Assembly: GCA_030697085.1 (NCBI GenBank)
Contig: JAUYQT010000796.1
Coordinates: forward strand, 1 to 5,726
From: Azonexus sp.
GTDB taxonomy: Bacteria > Pseudomonadota > Gammaproteobacteria > Burkholderiales > Rhodocyclaceae
Direction of reading: 5' to 3'
DNA length: 5,726 nucleotides
The position numbers and the translations under genes were made by a program. How positions within the stretch are numbered: position 1 is the stretch's first letter; each line of letters begins with the position of its first letter. Positions 1 to 5,726 of the stretch are shown here, piece after piece. A model generated the notes under the pieces. The model did no database searches. It worked only from the letters and a program-made list of their open reading frames with translations, and was not told where the DNA came from.

Positions 1-93
1 TCGGCAGCGCCAAAACTTGAAGGCCGCAACCGCCTCGAAGAACGCGATTTCGAGGTGACACAGATGGGGTGGAGCCGGAAGATCAGCTTTTGA
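1..93 (+). CDS. possible 3' end of an unidentified plus-strand gene (5' end outside window)
   Basis: The first frame is open from base 1 to a TGA at 91-93 and gives about 30 residues of protein-like composition, charged and non-repetitive, with a LEGRNRLEERDFEV stretch, ending in WSRKISF. I do not recognise the family. From about base 64 another plus-strand frame also looks coding (GVEPEDQLLKQDGSRVTTF, stop TAG at 123-125). The two would join into one protein if the G4 run at 66-69 had one more G. So this is either a gene ending at 93 or a gene ending at 125 with a one-base frameshift. In both cases it converges on the zinc-finger gene that ends at 145, with under 55 bp between the stops and no clear hairpin terminator. 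Evidence is limited to frame openness and composition. Confidence 0.3.
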   Translation, partial: SAAPKLEGRNRLEERDFEVTQMGWSRKISF

Positions 94-144
94 AGCAGGA
101 CGGCAGCCGCGTCACCACCTTTTAGTAGGCGGCACGGCGGCAAG

Positions 145-1881
145 CTAACGCATCAGGCCATCAAGCAATTTGATGAAGTTTCGCTTTGCCTTGTATTGCT
201 GACGCAACGCCGCCAAGTAGTCAGCAAAGGCCGGCGACTGATTTTGCGCCTTCATCAAGCTGCCGACCTTGGCAATCAGCGTGGTTGCTTCTGCATAGGC
301 CGTATTGTTGGTTTGCTCGACAATAGGCGGCACCACACGGCGATAGAGGCAGATGGCATCGATCGGGCGCGAGGGGGCCAGGTTTCCGGCCAGCGTAATG
401 AGCAGGTGGCGCTGACAGATACCTGCATGCGCGACCAACCAGGCCTCTTCCAGATCCTGCTCCCACAGGGCGATTTCCAGGCGCAATGAATAATCGGGCG
501 CCGAAGCTTGCGGCTTCCAGCGAGTTGTCTCACTAGCCGCCTGCGTGATTGCTTCGCCCACCCGGACCAAGGCGCGATAACGCTGTTCCGGCCAGCGGCC
601 GAGCTGGCCCGCGACGGCATGCAGCTTCTCGTAGTGGTCGAGCTTCGGCTGCTCCTCGAACTGAATCCAGGTCAGTTGCAGCGCTTCGTCATGGCGTTGG
701 CGCGCCAGGTAGGCCGCCACCAGAAAGTCACGCAGGCGGTTGTCGGGCCGCTCGGGGAATGCCTCCAGGCCGCGCTCCGCCCAAGCCAGCGCCGGCTCCG
801 GCTGCCCGGCCTTGCTCAAGATCTCGGCGATATCAAGATAACGAAAGGCTGATGAGAGATCCTGCGCCTTGATCGCGACCAGTTCGTCGACATCACCACT
901 GACTTCAGCCAAAAAAATCATGATGCGAGTCAGCTTTGCCCGACGATAATCGTAGCCCCGTTTGGCGTCCGGCGGTTTGAGCTTGTGCCACTCGGCCTCC
1001 GCCAACTCGCGATAGTGGCGCAAGCCTTCCTTGCCGAGGACGTCGCCATACTTGGCCACCTCAAAACTCCAGATACCCAACGGTAGCGTCGTCTCCAACT
1101 GGAAAAGGCGCTCGGCCAAGTCGCAGGCGTCCACTCGCGCCAGGGTGCAGGCTTTCAGATGCAATTCACCCAGGCCATGCACGATGCCGCTGATGTCGTC
1201 GCTGGAATCGTCAATATGCTCCAGTGTATTTTCGATTCGCTCAATGGCATATTCGGCAAGTTCCACCAAGGCGGCTGCGCTCTCGGGCTTGAGCAATTCC
1301 GCCAGCGAATCTGCCACCTGCTCGATATTGCAGGAGAAAGAACGGGCCTCCCGCCAATCGATATACCGATCGATACAGGTTGCGTCATCGATGACCCGCC
1401 GGAAAGCCTTGGCCGCTTTCCCGCCACCACCGCTACGCGCCGCTTTTAGCAACAACGACTGATACAGCCGGTCATCACGCTGCGCCACCTCCAGCAACAG
1501 TTCGACCAGACTTTCCGCGGCTTGCTGGCTCAGATAGGCGGTGATATCCCGCCACGGATCAGGCCTCTTCTTGCCGGATGCTTCAGCCGATTTCGGGCTA
1601 GCCGAACTTTCCGCCAGCCATGCCAAGCCAACGGCGACGCAATGTTTGCAGAAATAGCCATCGGCGGCCCGTGGGCAAGTACAGTCCCAGGCGAGATCGT
1701 CGTCGACAAGCGATAGTTCGACCTGATAGGTTTCGCTACCATCGACCCGGGCCGTGATTTTGTCATCCGTAACCTGCAAACGATCCACCGTGCCATCGGC
1801 GAAATACGCTTCGCCCCGCTGAAAAGCAGTGGTGCCGGCCATCTCTTCAAGACTGGCCCGGGTAATCAGTTCATTGAGCAT
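145..1881 (-). CDS. SWIM zinc-finger protein with DUF6880-like helical body
   Basis: A complete 578-residue protein. Residues 1-60 form the short beta-rich lead-in usual before SWIM domains (FQRGEAYFADGTV). The zinc-binding motif CxC-x8-CxH follows, with C67, C69, C78 and H80. From about residue 110 the protein is alpha-helical, with features of the DUF6880-type region (an IDWREARSFS motif, LAERLFQLE, a YGDVLGKEGL segment) and TPR-like helix pairs towards the C terminus. SWIM domains bind DNA or protein partners; the function of bacterial members with this architecture is not established, so no reaction is assigned. The ATG start at 1881-1879 fits the SWIM spacing. It lies 16 bases inside the 3' end of the broken nickel-permease frame, and only a weak GGA-containing ribosome site precedes it. 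It may once have been the last gene of that transcription unit. There is no sign of damage within it. Confidence 0.88.
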   Translation of the reverse strand: MLNELITRASLEEMAGTTAFQRGEAYFADGTVDRLQVTDDKITARVDGSETYQVELSLVDDDLAWDCTCPRAADGYFCKHCVAVGLAWLAESSASPKSAEASGKKRPDPWRDITAYLSQQAAESLVELLLEVAQRDDRLYQSLLLKAARSGGGGKAAKAFRRVIDDATCIDRYIDWREARSFSCNIEQVADSLAELLKPESAAALVELAEYAIERIENTLEHIDDSSDDISGIVHGLGELHLKACTLARVDACDLAERLFQLETTLPLGIWSFEVAKYGDVLGKEGLRHYRELAEAEWHKLKPPDAKRGYDYRRAKLTRIMIFLAEVSGDVDELVAIKAQDLSSAFRYLDIAEILSKAGQPEPALAWAERGLEAFPERPDNRLRDFLVAAYLARQRHDEALQLTWIQFEEQPKLDHYEKLHAVAGQLGRWPEQRYRALVRVGEAITQAASETTRWKPQASAPDYSLRLEIALWEQDLEEAWLVAHAGICQRHLLITLAGNLAPSRPIDAICLYRRVVPPIVEQTNNTAYAEATTLIAKVGSLMKAQNQSPAFADYLAALRQQYKAKRNFIKLLDGLMR

Positions 1882-2794
1882 TGTTCTGTTCGTCCATCTT
1901 GCGGCAAACCTGCCGCTCGCGTTTTGCTGCCCGGCATGACATCGACCAACTTGGCGGCATCTTTTTTCTCCACCCTACAAGGTAAAAAAATCTCTAAAAA
2001 CCAGGTCAGCACGGCGCGCCGGAATAAACGGAGCGCTGCGAAAAAACTTAGCGTGATGATGGCGACCAACAGGAAACCAAATAGCAACTCTTTGCCATCG
2101 CTCCAGGCGTCGACCGTCGGTGAGAGCAACTTGGCGGCGCCGAATGCCGCGACCAACAAACTAACGCTGGAAACCACCAGGCCCATGACGCGCGAAGCGA
2201 TCAGCGCCACCTGATCGGCGCGGGCAATCAGTCGGGCGATCCACAAGCCGTTGATGCCATCAGTCAGCAGCATGCCGAGCATAAACAATACAGCGAGCAG
2301 CCGCCAAACCAGGTGGCGGTCAGGGCGAAAAACACAGCTTGCGAAAGCGTGTCAAAGGACAGTGCGAACAGTGCGCCGACCAGCGCGATCAGCGCCGGAT
2401 GAGAAACCTGGCGAAAATTGCCCAGCCAGCGCCCCTTGAGGCCGACCGGCTGGACCATTTGATCCGGCCCGGCACGCAGCACGGCGGCCAGATTGAGACT
2501 GCCCAGGGCGATCAGGAAGGCGATGGAAATCACCGAACCGAGCAGGCCAAACCATGCCGGCACCGCCCATTGCCCGGCGATGGCCGAAACGCCGAGAGCA
2601 ATCGCCATGACCACGGCACCATGACCGAGCGAGAACAGCGTGCCGCAATAGCGCGCCAGCCGTGGATTGCGGCGCGCGTTGTAACGAGTAAGACCGTCGA
2701 TGGTGGCCAGATGATCGGCATCGAAACCGTGCTTCATGCCGAGCACAAAGGTCAAGACAAGAAGCGACAGCCCATCGGATGGTAAATTTTCCAT
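1866..2794 (-). pseudogene. hoxN: HoxN/NiCoT-family nickel(-cobalt) permease, frameshifted
   Basis: Nickel/cobalt permeases of this family import Ni2+ across the inner membrane, typically feeding hydrogenase or urease. The first frame (2794 to a stop at 2264) carries the family signature in the early membrane helix, H22-x4-D27-H28 in KHGFDADHLATIDG. It also has the FSLGHGAVV motif at about 54-62 and LFALSFDTLSQA at about 142-152. After G165 (about 2300) the homology leaves this frame and resumes in another at CTG 2300-2298, reading LLAVLFMLGMLLTDGINGLW, then further membrane segments to a TGA at 1866. Joining them needs at least one extra base near 2300. The linker after FGG also looks a few residues short for the family, so the lesion may exceed one base. 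As written, translation ends after 176 residues, before the last membrane helices. The gene starts 48 bp after the hypX remnant with no good ribosome site. Its place beside hyp genes fits nickel supply for hydrogenase. Confidence 0.85.
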
Positions 2795-2842
2795 GGCATT
2801 TATATGAAAGCGTCAATAATTTTCACTACGGGCTGACAAGCT

Positions 2843-3223
2843 TCAAACAGGAACTTTCCAGTCGAGATCGCGGTGGCGGGCAAGGTGGCGCGGCGTCCAG
2901 GAGTGCGGCATGTGCGTCACGAAATGATAGCGCGCGACATGGTACGAAGGGTCGAAACCATAAAAATTACCGTCAAGGTGCATTTCCTGCAACTCTTCCT
3001 GACGATAGGCAGCCAGCGGCTTGATCGCATCATCATGTAAACGCTGCTCCCGCGTGGCGGCGAGGCGCTCGGCAAGATCAGGCGCAAAAAGCACCACTGC
3101 CTCTTCATTCACCGCATCGGCGATGTCAAATTCGATGCTGATTTGGTGATTGCGCCGGCTCAATTCGCAATAAAGACGCTGCGTCAGGCCATTAAAGCTG
3201 TGCCTAATGAATAAAAGGCGCAT
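2843..3223 (-). pseudogene. hypX: HypX/HoxX remnant: N and C termini joined in frame by an internal deletion
   Basis: HypX is an accessory protein that supplies the CO ligand of [NiFe] hydrogenase in aerobic bacteria. Its N-terminal half resembles formyltransferases and its C-terminal half enoyl-CoA hydratases; the whole is usually well over 500 residues. Here the frame has only 126 residues. Residues 1-50 match the HypX N terminus (RHSFNGLTQRLYCEL, then VNEEAVVLFAPDL). Residues from about 51 match the extreme C terminus (KPLAAYRQEEL, then NFYGFDPSYHVARYHFV and SWTPRHLARHRD). The join lies at about 3076-3070 and keeps the frame, so over 400 residues, including both catalytic centres, are missing. 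The ATG at 3223-3221 matches the family start; the only upstream purine run (GAAGAAA) is a weak ribosome site. It is placed between the hypE remnant and the nickel permease, as in intact operons. The short protein could be made but not function as HypX. Confidence 0.85.
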
Positions 3224-3377
3224 ACCAATCGGGTTTCTTCAGGCTATGCCAGAAACCTGACCGCTCTCGGAGCAAGCCTTGGCGGGAGAAGTTTTTCCAT
3301 CTGGCATCGATCTATGGCTTTCTGGGTATTTTTCAGTTGACGGGATATCGCTACGATGATCTTCAAGAAAAAATAAC

Positions 3378-3383
3378 TGGGGG
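3378..3383 (+). promoter_or_regulatory. ribosome-binding site of the small plus-strand gene
   Basis: TGGGGG lies ten bases before the ATG at 3394 and is the only purine-rich element placed to serve an initiation codon here. It is the reason for choosing this ATG over the in-frame TTG at 3337, which has no comparable element before it. Confidence 0.5.
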
Positions 3384-3393
3384 TATCCGAATC

Positions 3394-3597
3394 ATGCAAA
3401 TCCAACGCAAAGCTGCAAAGCCGCAGCGCCCTGCCGTTCGACTGGTGCGACCGGAATTCACTGCGGCAGTCCGCTATATTGATGGTCGCCGCGATATTTT
3501 TCGCGTCGTCAACGCCGATGACATGGCCGATGCCCGGGCGCTGGTTCTCTCCGAACTGGGCGAGGTACGTAGCCTGGTCATTGCGCTGCGTCACTGA
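3394..3597 (+). CDS. small conserved-looking protein of unknown function, opposite to its neighbours
   Basis: A 67-residue protein with an ATG start at 3394, preceded by the G-rich ribosome site at 3378-3383, and a TGA stop at 3597. The N terminus is basic (QIQRKAAKPQRPAVR) and probably disordered. The rest reads like a small alpha/beta fold: EFTAAVRYIDGRRDIFRVV suggests two beta strands and a turn, NADDMADARALVLSEL a helix, and VRSLVIALRH a last strand. There is no signal peptide, membrane segment or metal motif. I do not recognise the family. It is the only plus-strand gene in the middle of the window and lies exactly between the hypE and hypX remnants; its stop is only about 25 bases from the point where hypE similarity ends. 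The minus-strand frame running through it is the antisense of this gene and not extra hypE sequence. It may be the intact newcomer in a decayed locus. Confidence 0.6.
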   Translation: MQIQRKAAKPQRPAVRLVRPEFTAAVRYIDGRRDIFRVVNADDMADARALVLSELGEVRSLVIALRH

Positions 3598-3621
3598 GTC
3601 AGCCTCAACAAATACGTGGTA

Positions 3622-3786
3622 ACTGTTCGCCGGCAGCGCTTTTTCCTGCAGCATTATGCCGCCCCCGGATTGCTGGGCGATTTCGTTCAAGGGGGTGGCC
3701 AAACCGCCGCACGTCGGGTCGCGCAGCACATGCAAGTCAGCACCGCTATCCCGCATCGTCGCAATCAGGCCATGCAAGGCCGCTGA
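3622..3786 (-). pseudogene. hypE: HypE remnant (internal fragment)
   Basis: HypE is a PurM-like ATP-dependent enzyme that dehydrates the carbamoylated cysteine received from HypF to the thiocyanate giving the CN ligands of [NiFe] hydrogenase. The fragment begins around SAALHGLIATM and carries the C-domain signature LHVLRDPTCGGLATPLNEIAQQSG, then a QEKALP segment. Similarity stops at about 3622. The frame stays open to a TAG at 3244, but that part is antisense of the small plus-strand gene and lacks the HypE C-terminal PRIC-type tail with its reactive cysteine. The N-terminal ATP-binding half is also absent: the hypB fragment is joined straight to it. The usual arginine of the DPTRGG motif is a cysteine here (TGC), consistent with relaxed selection. 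About 55 of some 340 residues survive. No start codon is in context; the TTG at 3777 is internal to the similarity. Confidence 0.82.
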
Positions 3787-3827
3787 ATCGTCTTCACCAA
3801 TAGCGCCGTCTTGCCCGAACCTGGGCC
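3783..3827 (-). pseudogene. hypB: HypB remnant: P-loop fragment only
   Basis: HypB is the GTPase that, with HypA, inserts nickel into the hydrogenase large subunit. Read in the third minus-strand frame, these 15 codons give GPGSGKTALLVKTIQ, the Walker A P-loop of HypB (family pattern SxPGSGKTxLL.xT). Nothing of the His-rich or Cys-containing N terminus, and nothing of the downstream GTPase motifs, is present. On the upstream side it abuts the hypA fragment at about 3830, and on the downstream side hypE similarity starts at about 3786. Its position between hypA and hypE is where hypB belongs. The fragment is short, so the call leans on motif plus position. A hypE-frame reading of the same bases (FGQDGAIGEDD) is less like any HypE. 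Confidence 0.7.
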
Positions 3828-4005
3828 GCCCCCTGCGCGATACTGCCGCGCGTTACCGCATCGAAGCAAAAGGCCATCGCCTCCGGCTCAACGGATGACA
3901 GACGGCTGATCTCCAGCGCCACCCGCTTGACCCGCCGGGCTTTTTCGCGGAGGCGGTTTCTTCAACCAGTTGCAGGACGCCCTCGGCCAGAGACATTTCA
4001 TGCAT
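3823..4005 (-). pseudogene. hypA: HypA remnant: 5' half, frameshifted
   Basis: HypA is the small nickel chaperone of hydrogenase maturation. It binds Ni through the N-terminal Met-His-Glu and Zn through two C-terminal CxxC pairs. The ATG at 4005-4003 opens MHEMSLAEGVLQLVEETASA, including the nickel ligand H2. At the A5 run (T5 on the plus strand, 3941-3945) the frame slips by one base; after it the HypA sequence resumes as ARRVKRVALEISRLSSVEP, then EAMAFCFDAVTRGSIAQGA. One more A would restore a single frame. Similarity ends near 3830, about residue 60 of some 114, so the zinc-binding half is missing and hypB sequence follows directly. The start lies 55 bp after the PilZ stop with no obvious ribosome site. 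Confidence 0.85.
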
Positions 4006-4060
4006 GGTTCAATACCGGCGCAGACGGCAAGCAAGGTTCGAGATGGGGATGACCAGCGCC

Positions 4061-4423
4061 TTAAACCGTGGTCAGCAGCGACAACTCACGCTCCAGCAGC
4101 GCCTCATCACCCAGATTAAGGGCGACCAGCCGCCGCAGGTGGGTCACGCTATCAAGGTCGATTTCAACACAGGCGAGTCCGTAGTACGGGCCTTGATGGT
4201 GCACGATGGTAGATTCCATACGGATCACCGCGCCAGCGTCGTCAAGCTGAACTTTCAGCGTGCAACCAGTACCCACGGTGACAAATAACTGACCTTTCGG
4301 CCGGATCAAAGCGCCTTTCAGCGAAAGATCAACCAGTTCGACCGCCAACTCACCGTCGGGAAGAAAAAGACGCGCCTGGGCGGCGAAGTGAACACGCGAA
4401 AACTGGCGGCGATTCTGGCTCAT
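4061..4423 (-). CDS. PilZ-domain protein, probable cyclic-di-GMP receptor
   Basis: A 120-residue single-domain protein. PilZ domains bind the second messenger cyclic di-GMP and relay it to motility, polysaccharide or other cytoplasmic targets. Both binding motifs are present: RRxxxR as R5-R6-QFS-R10, and DxSxxG as D32-L-S34-L-K-G37. The remainder is the beta-barrel of the domain (TLKVQLDDAGAVIRMES, then YYGLACVEID) and a C-terminal helix after LRRLVALNLG. The ATG at 4423 follows a good AGGAG ribosome site at seven bases, and the gene begins 15 bp after the queE stop, so it is likely co-transcribed with cpoB-queE. There is no signal peptide and no second domain to name a target. It is the last intact minus-strand gene before the decayed hyp region. 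Confidence 0.9.
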   Translation of the reverse strand: MSQNRRQFSRVHFAAQARLFLPDGELAVELVDLSLKGALIRPKGQLFVTVGTGCTLKVQLDDAGAVIRMESTIVHHQGPYYGLACVEIDLDSVTHLRRLVALNLGDEALLERELSLLTTV

Positions 4424-4438
4424 CTTTGTCTCCTGCTG

Positions 4439-5077
4439 TTATTTGCCTTTAATGTTACCCCAAAGCAGTTTATGCAATTGCATCTGGAAGCGCACATTGA
4501 GGCCGTCTTCAAGGATCCACTCAGCCAGCGCCCGCGCTTCAATCAAACCCTGGGCCGGCGAGAACAAAACCGGGCAGAGGCTGTCCAGTTGGCGCTGATG
4601 CAAGACCTGCCGGGCCCACTCGTAATCGGTGCGCGAGGCGATGACGATCTTGATTTCATCACACGGATTAAGCAGCGCCAGATTCTCCCAGCGGTTCTTT
4701 GCCGACTCAGCGGAATCGGGTGCCTTGAGATCCATTATTCGCGCCACGCGCGGGTCGACCGCAGCGATATCAAGGGCGCCGGAGGTTTCCAGTGAAACAT
4801 CGTAGCCGGCGTCACACAGCGCGCTCAACAAAAGCAGGCATTCCTTCTGCGCCAGCGGTTCACCGCCGGTAACGCAGACCTGACGGGCTGGATATTTAGC
4901 GACTTCGATCAACACCGACTCAAGCGTGGCCGGTTCGCCCCCGGTAAAACTATAAGTCGTATCACACCAGCTACAACGCAGTGGGCAACCGGTCAGGCGC
5001 ACAAAAACCGTCGGCAACCCCGCCCGCGAAGCTTCTCCCTGCAGGGAGAAGAAAATTTCCGTCAGACGTAAGGCCAC
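4439..5077 (-). CDS. queE: 7-carboxy-7-deazaguanine synthase
   Basis: QueE is a radical SAM enzyme that converts 6-carboxy-tetrahydropterin to 7-carboxy-7-deazaguanine, the ring-contraction step in queuosine precursor synthesis. The protein has 212 residues, the usual size. The N terminus LTEIFFSLQGEASRAG matches the family's substrate-binding start. The iron-sulfur cluster motif is Cx3CxxC: C31, C35 and C38 in GCPLRCSWCDTTYSF. The SAM-binding GGEPL lies at 71-75, and DLKAPDS further on is also typical. The C terminus FQMQLHKLLWGNIKGK is diagnostic of QueE. The start is GTG at 5077-5075, immediately after the TAA of cpoB (TAAGTG), which points to translational coupling. No separate strong ribosome site is seen. 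It is intact, with a PilZ gene following rather than the other que genes that often neighbour it. Confidence 0.95.
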   Translation of the reverse strand: MALRLTEIFFSLQGEASRAGLPTVFVRLTGCPLRCSWCDTTYSFTGGEPATLESVLIEVAKYPARQVCVTGGEPLAQKECLLLLSALCDAGYDVSLETSGALDIAAVDPRVARIMDLKAPDSAESAKNRWENLALLNPCDEIKIVIASRTDYEWARQVLHQRQLDSLCPVLFSPAQGLIEARALAEWILEDGLNVRFQMQLHKLLWGNIKGK

Positions 5078-5726
5078 TTATTTTTTCTTCAGGCGCTGCT
5101 GGGCAGTTTCGGCGGCGGGCGCCGTCGGATATTTGGCGATCACCGTTTCCAGCGCACGCCTCGCGTCCTTGCTGTTACCCAGCTCCTGCTGGCAAGTAGC
5201 AATCGCCAGCCAGGCATCCGGCGCCTTGGCGCTCTCGGCATATTTGGTCGTGACAACACCTTGCGCTTCAATCGCCTTCTTGCAATTGCGCTGGGCGTAC
5301 CAGGCATTGCCCAGCCAATATTGGGCATTGGGCGCCAGTGAACTGGCCGGATATTTCTCGACAAAAACCATAAAATCAGCGGCGGCTTCCTTGTATTTAC
5401 CGGCTTTGAACTGACTCAAGGCGGCTTCGTACTCCTGCCCTTCTTTGGCCGGATCAGCCGCAGAAGCAGAATTTTGCCCATTTTCCGGGTTGACCGCAGC
5501 CGTCGTCTCAAACTTGCGCAAACGGGTATCGAGATCGACGTAAAAATCCTGCTGGCGTTTTTTTGCAGTTTCCAACTCGAAATTCAAAGTTTCAAGCTGA
5601 CCACGCAGACGGGATATCTCATCTGCCTGGCGCTGAATCTGACTCGACAGCTCCAGCTGGGCCTTGGCCTGCTGGTCAAAACGTGCCTCCGCCTTGATCT
5701 TTTGGTCAGCGATCTGGCGACGCGCT
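5078..5726 (-). CDS. cpoB: cell-division coordinator CpoB (YbgF), 5' end outside window
   Basis: CpoB is a periplasmic TPR protein that works with the Tol-Pal system and coordinates outer-membrane constriction with peptidoglycan synthesis at division. About 215 residues are visible. The first about 50 (RRQIADQKIKAEARFDQQ onwards) are a Gln/Glu/Lys-rich coiled coil, the trimerisation segment. QDFYVDLDTRLRKFE and a Ser/Ala/Asn linker follow. The rest is three TPR-like repeats: YEAALSQFKAGKYKEAAADF, APNAQYWLGNAWYAQRNCKK, and APDAWLAIATCQQELGNSKD. It ends AAETAQQRLKKK, the typical C terminus. The frame is open to the window edge, so the signal peptide and start are off-window; the TTG at 5587 is internal and not the start. 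Its stop abuts the queE start, as in other proteobacteria where cpoB follows pal. Confidence 0.93.
   Translation of the reverse strand, partial: ARRQIADQKIKAEARFDQQAKAQLELSSQIQRQADEISRLRGQLETLNFELETAKKRQQDFYVDLDTRLRKFETTAAVNPENGQNSASAADPAKEGQEYEAALSQFKAGKYKEAAADFMVFVEKYPASSLAPNAQYWLGNAWYAQRNCKKAIEAQGVVTTKYAESAKAPDAWLAIATCQQELGNSKDARRALETVIAKYPTAPAAETAQQRLKKK

Noticed and set aside
119..147. Rho-independent terminator between the converging genes at the left edge
   Set aside because: The GC-rich stretch (GGCGGCACGGCGG) is not self-complementary and has no T run after it on either strand.
2339..2785. Long plus-strand open frame (148 codons) opposite the permease
   Set aside because: Its composition is that of an antisense shadow of membrane-protein codons, and the minus strand carries clear NiCoT motifs.
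2798..2804. TATAAAT on the minus strand as a -10 box for the nickel permease
   Set aside because: It lies only three bases before the ATG, so transcription would start at or past the start codon, and the -35 candidate at 17 bp is poor.
3206..3315. A minus-strand frame reading SRQGLLRERSGFWHSLKKPDWYA just before and across the hypX start
   Set aside because: It looks protein-like, but it is short, lacks a start with a ribosome site and a recognisable family, and overlaps the well supported hypX start in another frame.
3337..3365. TTGACG at 3337 as a -35 box for the small plus-strand gene
   Set aside because: The hexamer 17 bases on (TCTTCA) does not resemble a -10 box; the evidence is too weak to list.
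3244..3621. Continuation of the hypE frame as a new C-terminal domain of a chimeric 177-residue protein
   Set aside because: It is the exact antisense of the better supported small plus-strand gene, shows no HypE features, and has low-complexity, shadow-like composition.
4388..4795. Plus-strand open frame of 135 codons opposite queE
   Set aside because: It is the antisense of a complete, motif-verified queE, with no ribosome site or family resemblance.
1..5726. CRISPR arrays, tRNA genes, transposase genes or long repeats that could explain the deletions
   Set aside because: None were seen on reading both strands; no direct repeats are evident at the hyp junctions by eye.

Overview
The window looks like part of a betaproteobacterial chromosome, probably Rhodocyclales-like. 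This rests on moderately GC-rich coding DNA, the cpoB-queE pair seen beside the tol-pal cluster, and hydrogenase-accessory genes in the order familiar from Cupriavidus-type operons. The taxon is an inference from gene content, not a search result. Almost every gene lies on the minus strand, so transcription runs from the right edge towards the left.

Right part (5726 down to 4061) is healthy housekeeping sequence. It holds the 3' portion of cpoB (cell-division coordinator, TPR protein of the Tol-Pal system), queE directly abutting it (radical SAM enzyme of queuosine/7-deazaguanine synthesis), and a single-domain PilZ protein (probable c-di-GMP receptor) 15 bp further on. These three look co-transcribed.

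Middle part (4005 down to 1866) is the most informative region: the collapsed remains of a [NiFe]-hydrogenase maturation locus. Reading downstream one meets, in order, the 5' half of hypA (with a one-base frameshift), a short piece of hypB containing only its GTPase P-loop, a middle piece of hypE, then hypX reduced to its two ends joined in frame, and finally a HoxN/NiCoT-type nickel permease broken by a frameshift. This is collinear with the canonical hypA-B-F-C-D-E-X order, with hypF, hypC, hypD and most of B, E and X missing. One small apparently intact gene of unknown function (3394-3597) sits on the opposite strand between the hypE and hypX pieces. As written, the locus cannot mature a hydrogenase. 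The two explanations are genuine gene decay after loss of hydrogen metabolism (or redundancy with another hyp set) and a misassembly or sequencing artefact; reads across the junctions would decide.

Left part (1881 down to 145) is an intact 578-residue SWIM zinc-finger protein with a DUF6880-like helical body. Its start codon lies inside the end of the broken permease frame. The first about 125 bases seem to carry the 3' tail of an unidentified plus-strand gene converging on it.

I see no CRISPR array, tRNA, rRNA, insertion sequence or phage gene. I do not find a convincing new biological system here. The strongest signal is the relic hydrogenase-maturation operon.
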